From Nymphaea colorata (taxonomy: Eukaryota; Streptophyta; Magnoliopsida; Nymphaeales; Nymphaeaceae): a DNA stretch of 64,000 nucleotides. The number at the start of each line of letters is the position of its first letter. The stretch's first letter is position 1. Under the pieces are notes generated by a model. That model made no database searches and had not been told where the DNA came from. It saw only the letters and a list, made by a program, of their open reading frames with translations. This document shows positions 60,892 through 64,000 of this stretch, one piece after another. The DNA is taken from assembly GCF_008831285.2 (NCBI RefSeq), contig NC_045139.1:28271842-28335841 (forward strand), written 5' to 3'. Position numbers and translations under genes: made by a program.

Positions 60892-62008
60892 CTGTAAGAT
60901 CGGGAATCTACTAGTTCTGATTGATCATCATGAAGATGAATACGTGGATTCATAGGAAGATTAGCCGGCTTGGTCCCTAGCATCCCTGTGTCCTGCAGTA
61001 GGTCAAGGACATACTTCCTTTCAGACAATATTACACCTTCTTTGTTCTCCACAACTTCAATCCCAAGAAAATATCTCAAGTGACCAAGATCCTTCGTGAC
61101 AAAATGCTTTTAAAGGAAAGCCTTTGTAGCAAATATTTCTTGATCAAAACCACCTGTCAAGATAATGTCATCAACATATACTATCATGACAACTATACTT
61201 GTGGGGGTCTTCTTGATGAATAAAGAATGATCCAAAGGAGATCGTTCAAATCCATATTGTGAAACCACTTCTGATAATTTGTGGAACCATGCCCTCGGAC
61301 TTTGTTTAAATCCATAGATAGCCTTCTTCAACCGACACACTTTACTACACCCCCCTGTTTCTCGAACCCTGGAGGTTGCTGCATATATACAGTCTCCTCA
61401 AGATCACTATACAGAAAAACATTCTTCACATCAGGCTGATACATAGGCCAATTAAAGTGTACCGCAACAGAAATAATAAGGCAAATAGTGCCCAACCTAG
61501 CCACTGGAGAGAACTTCTCAAAGAAGTCAACCCTGTATGTCTGAGTGTAACCTTTAGCCACTAATCAAGCCTTGTATCGCTTTAATGACCTATCTCAATG
61601 ATATTTGACTGTAAATACCCATTTGGAGCCAACAATGCCACAATCTTCAGGTGGATCAACCAACTCCCAGGTACCACGCTGTACGAGAGCATCCATCTCA
61701 TCTTGCATAACTGTTTGCCATTTACAGTCTAGTAACGCCTGTTGATGACAAGTTGGGACATTATGAACTGCCATAGCCTTAAGAAACTGTTGTAAGTTAT
61801 CATCAAGATGAGAAATGGAAATAAAGTAAGAGATAGGATGCATGGTACACGGTCTCTTGCCTTTGCACAAGGCTATAGGCAAGTCATCTAAAGGAACAAC
61901 ATCATGTATACTTACTTCAGTGGAGCTCACATCTTGAGAAGAGTTTGATGGTCGACCATGAGAGGGGTCATGTCGCCGAGTGTAGACCAATGGAGGATCC
62001 TGAAACCT
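60892..62008 (-). pseudogene. Copia E reverse transcriptase and linker
   Basis: Leftward: [15 protein letters not shown] (near 61975), LDCKWQTVMQDEMDALVQRG, a break near 61600, then [23 protein letters not shown]-like [41 protein letters not shown] (catalytic YVDD, about 61185), and finally MRYFLGIEVVENKEGV. Three frames are needed, so it is inactive. The frame is interrupted at SRSYR by the nested element and resumes at 51616. Confidence 0.85.
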
Positions 62009-62083
62009 AAATATTGGATCTTTCATTATTTAAACCGTGTATCTCCTTCACTTGTAGTGATTTATCATTCACTGAATGAGTGA
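62009..62083 (+). pseudogene. cemA: cemA 3' end (25 codons)
   Basis: Reads [20 protein letters not shown], then SLNE and TGA at 62081-62083. This is the conserved C-terminus of the plastid envelope protein CemA, involved in proton/inorganic carbon handling. All upstream sequence is replaced by copia E. Confidence 0.8.
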
Positions 62084-62295
62084 AGAACTGATTTAATTTG
62101 ATAACATAAAGAAAATTGTAATGTCACTTTGTATATAAACAAACCGTTCAAAATCTTACTCATTCTTTATGCTTTGACTCGTCGAGGGGATTAGATTACT
62201 TCTGTATTCCATACAATGGCAGAATCGGGGATAGGGAACTATACTGACTCCCTACCTAATTTATTGTAGAAATTTCCGGGATCAATGATTAGACC

Positions 62296-63264
<969 letters not shown>

Positions 63265-64000
63265 ATCCACGGATTCCTCAACATAGAGCTGGTAAAAAAG
63301 CTGAATTTTTTTTATCGCAATTATATTATGTGTATGCGCGGTCAAAAATCACGGAAAGCCCCTTTTTGCTTGCTTTTGATTATACTATTTCGAGATATCG
63401 GAGATGACTTGTATTCCAGATTAGAAAATAGCAATAGTATGGAATTGCAAAAGAAGATGATTGGATCAAAATTTACAAAATTTAGTTTAGTGTGATTATG
63501 CCAGGTTTCTTATTGCCACATGGTAAATGGCACGTAATGCCTCAATACTTTTAGATTCTATATCTAATAAACGCATAAGTGGGAAGCAGGGGTAGAAAGC
63601 AGGATAAATGAAGAAAAAAGGAAGGCTCCAGGAAAGATTACTCGTCTCCCAAATCTTCTTTCTACAAAGAAAGAAAAGTAATTTTCTGCTCTTTCGTTGC
63701 ATCGAAATAATAAAGGTTCTGGGTCTCATTCGTCAAATCAAATAAATATGAATTGCGGGTTTATCGGAACCTCTTTGAATTCATAAGAAAGAAGAGAAGT
63801 ATGGGGGATAAAAAAAGAGGGGCAAGAGAAACTCCATTGAGCAAATGGAATTTTTGCAATGAACTTATAATTTTCAATGAACTTATAAAAAGAAAAAAGA
63901 CTCGCTTAAAAAGATTTTTCATGTTCTAATTCTGGGTCAAAAAGTGGAAATCTTGGGTTTTCGGGCATATCAAAATCCTTATTAATTTGATTATCTTATT

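Overview
This window is repeat-rich nuclear DNA from a seed plant, most likely a flowering plant. It holds Ty1/copia LTR retrotransposons with initiator-Met tRNA primer sites, a LINE, a large non-autonomous LTR element, endogenous caulimovirid (pararetrovirus) DNA, and two kinds of plastid-derived DNA. Spliced exons of ordinary plant genes are present, but only as scattered fragments. I cannot name the species from the sequence. No tRNA gene, intact rRNA gene or CRISPR array was found.

Layout. 1-3.3 kb looks like the end of a long gypsy-type LTR. 3.3-6.5 kb holds a truncated copia (A, + strand) with a second copia (B, - strand) inserted in it; B has a clear 3' LTR. 6.5-16.4 kb is a cluster of endogenous caulimovirid DNA arranged as a near-perfect inverted repeat: arms of about 3.1 kb around a 1.27 kb spacer, plus a third partial copy. 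One protease-RT-RNase H ORF is still open (786 codons). A 100-N assembly gap follows, then copia C (- strand, same family as A). 18.6-20.75 kb holds a second, heavily decayed and scrambled caulimovirid lineage.

21-47 kb is a gene-fragment graveyard. Recognisable intron-bearing exon sets, all on the + strand, come from an exportin-like gene, an Alba-type RGG protein, an FAD monooxygenase, proteasome subunit RPN3, a callose synthase, a PH-BEACH protein and a COQ9-like protein. None is complete and several carry stop codons or frameshifts. Between them lie a 0.6 kb repeat duplicated in direct orientation, carrying a mutated piece of plastid 16S rRNA, a truncated copia (D), and a LINE with an internal tandem triplication.

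47-50.8 kb holds low-complexity DNA, a long AT microsatellite and an isolated TATA-plus-signal-peptide first exon. 50.85-62.0 kb is a copia (E, same family as D) split by a nested non-autonomous element with 2.8-2.9 kb LTRs and a GAGAC target duplication. From 62.0 kb to the end the window is plastid DNA (cemA 3' end, petA, downstream spacer), joined directly to copia E. petA has a nonsense codon in its presequence.

Few genes here appear to work together. The only potentially expressible open frames of note are the caulimovirid ORFs, and their inverted arrangement would be expected to feed RNA silencing.
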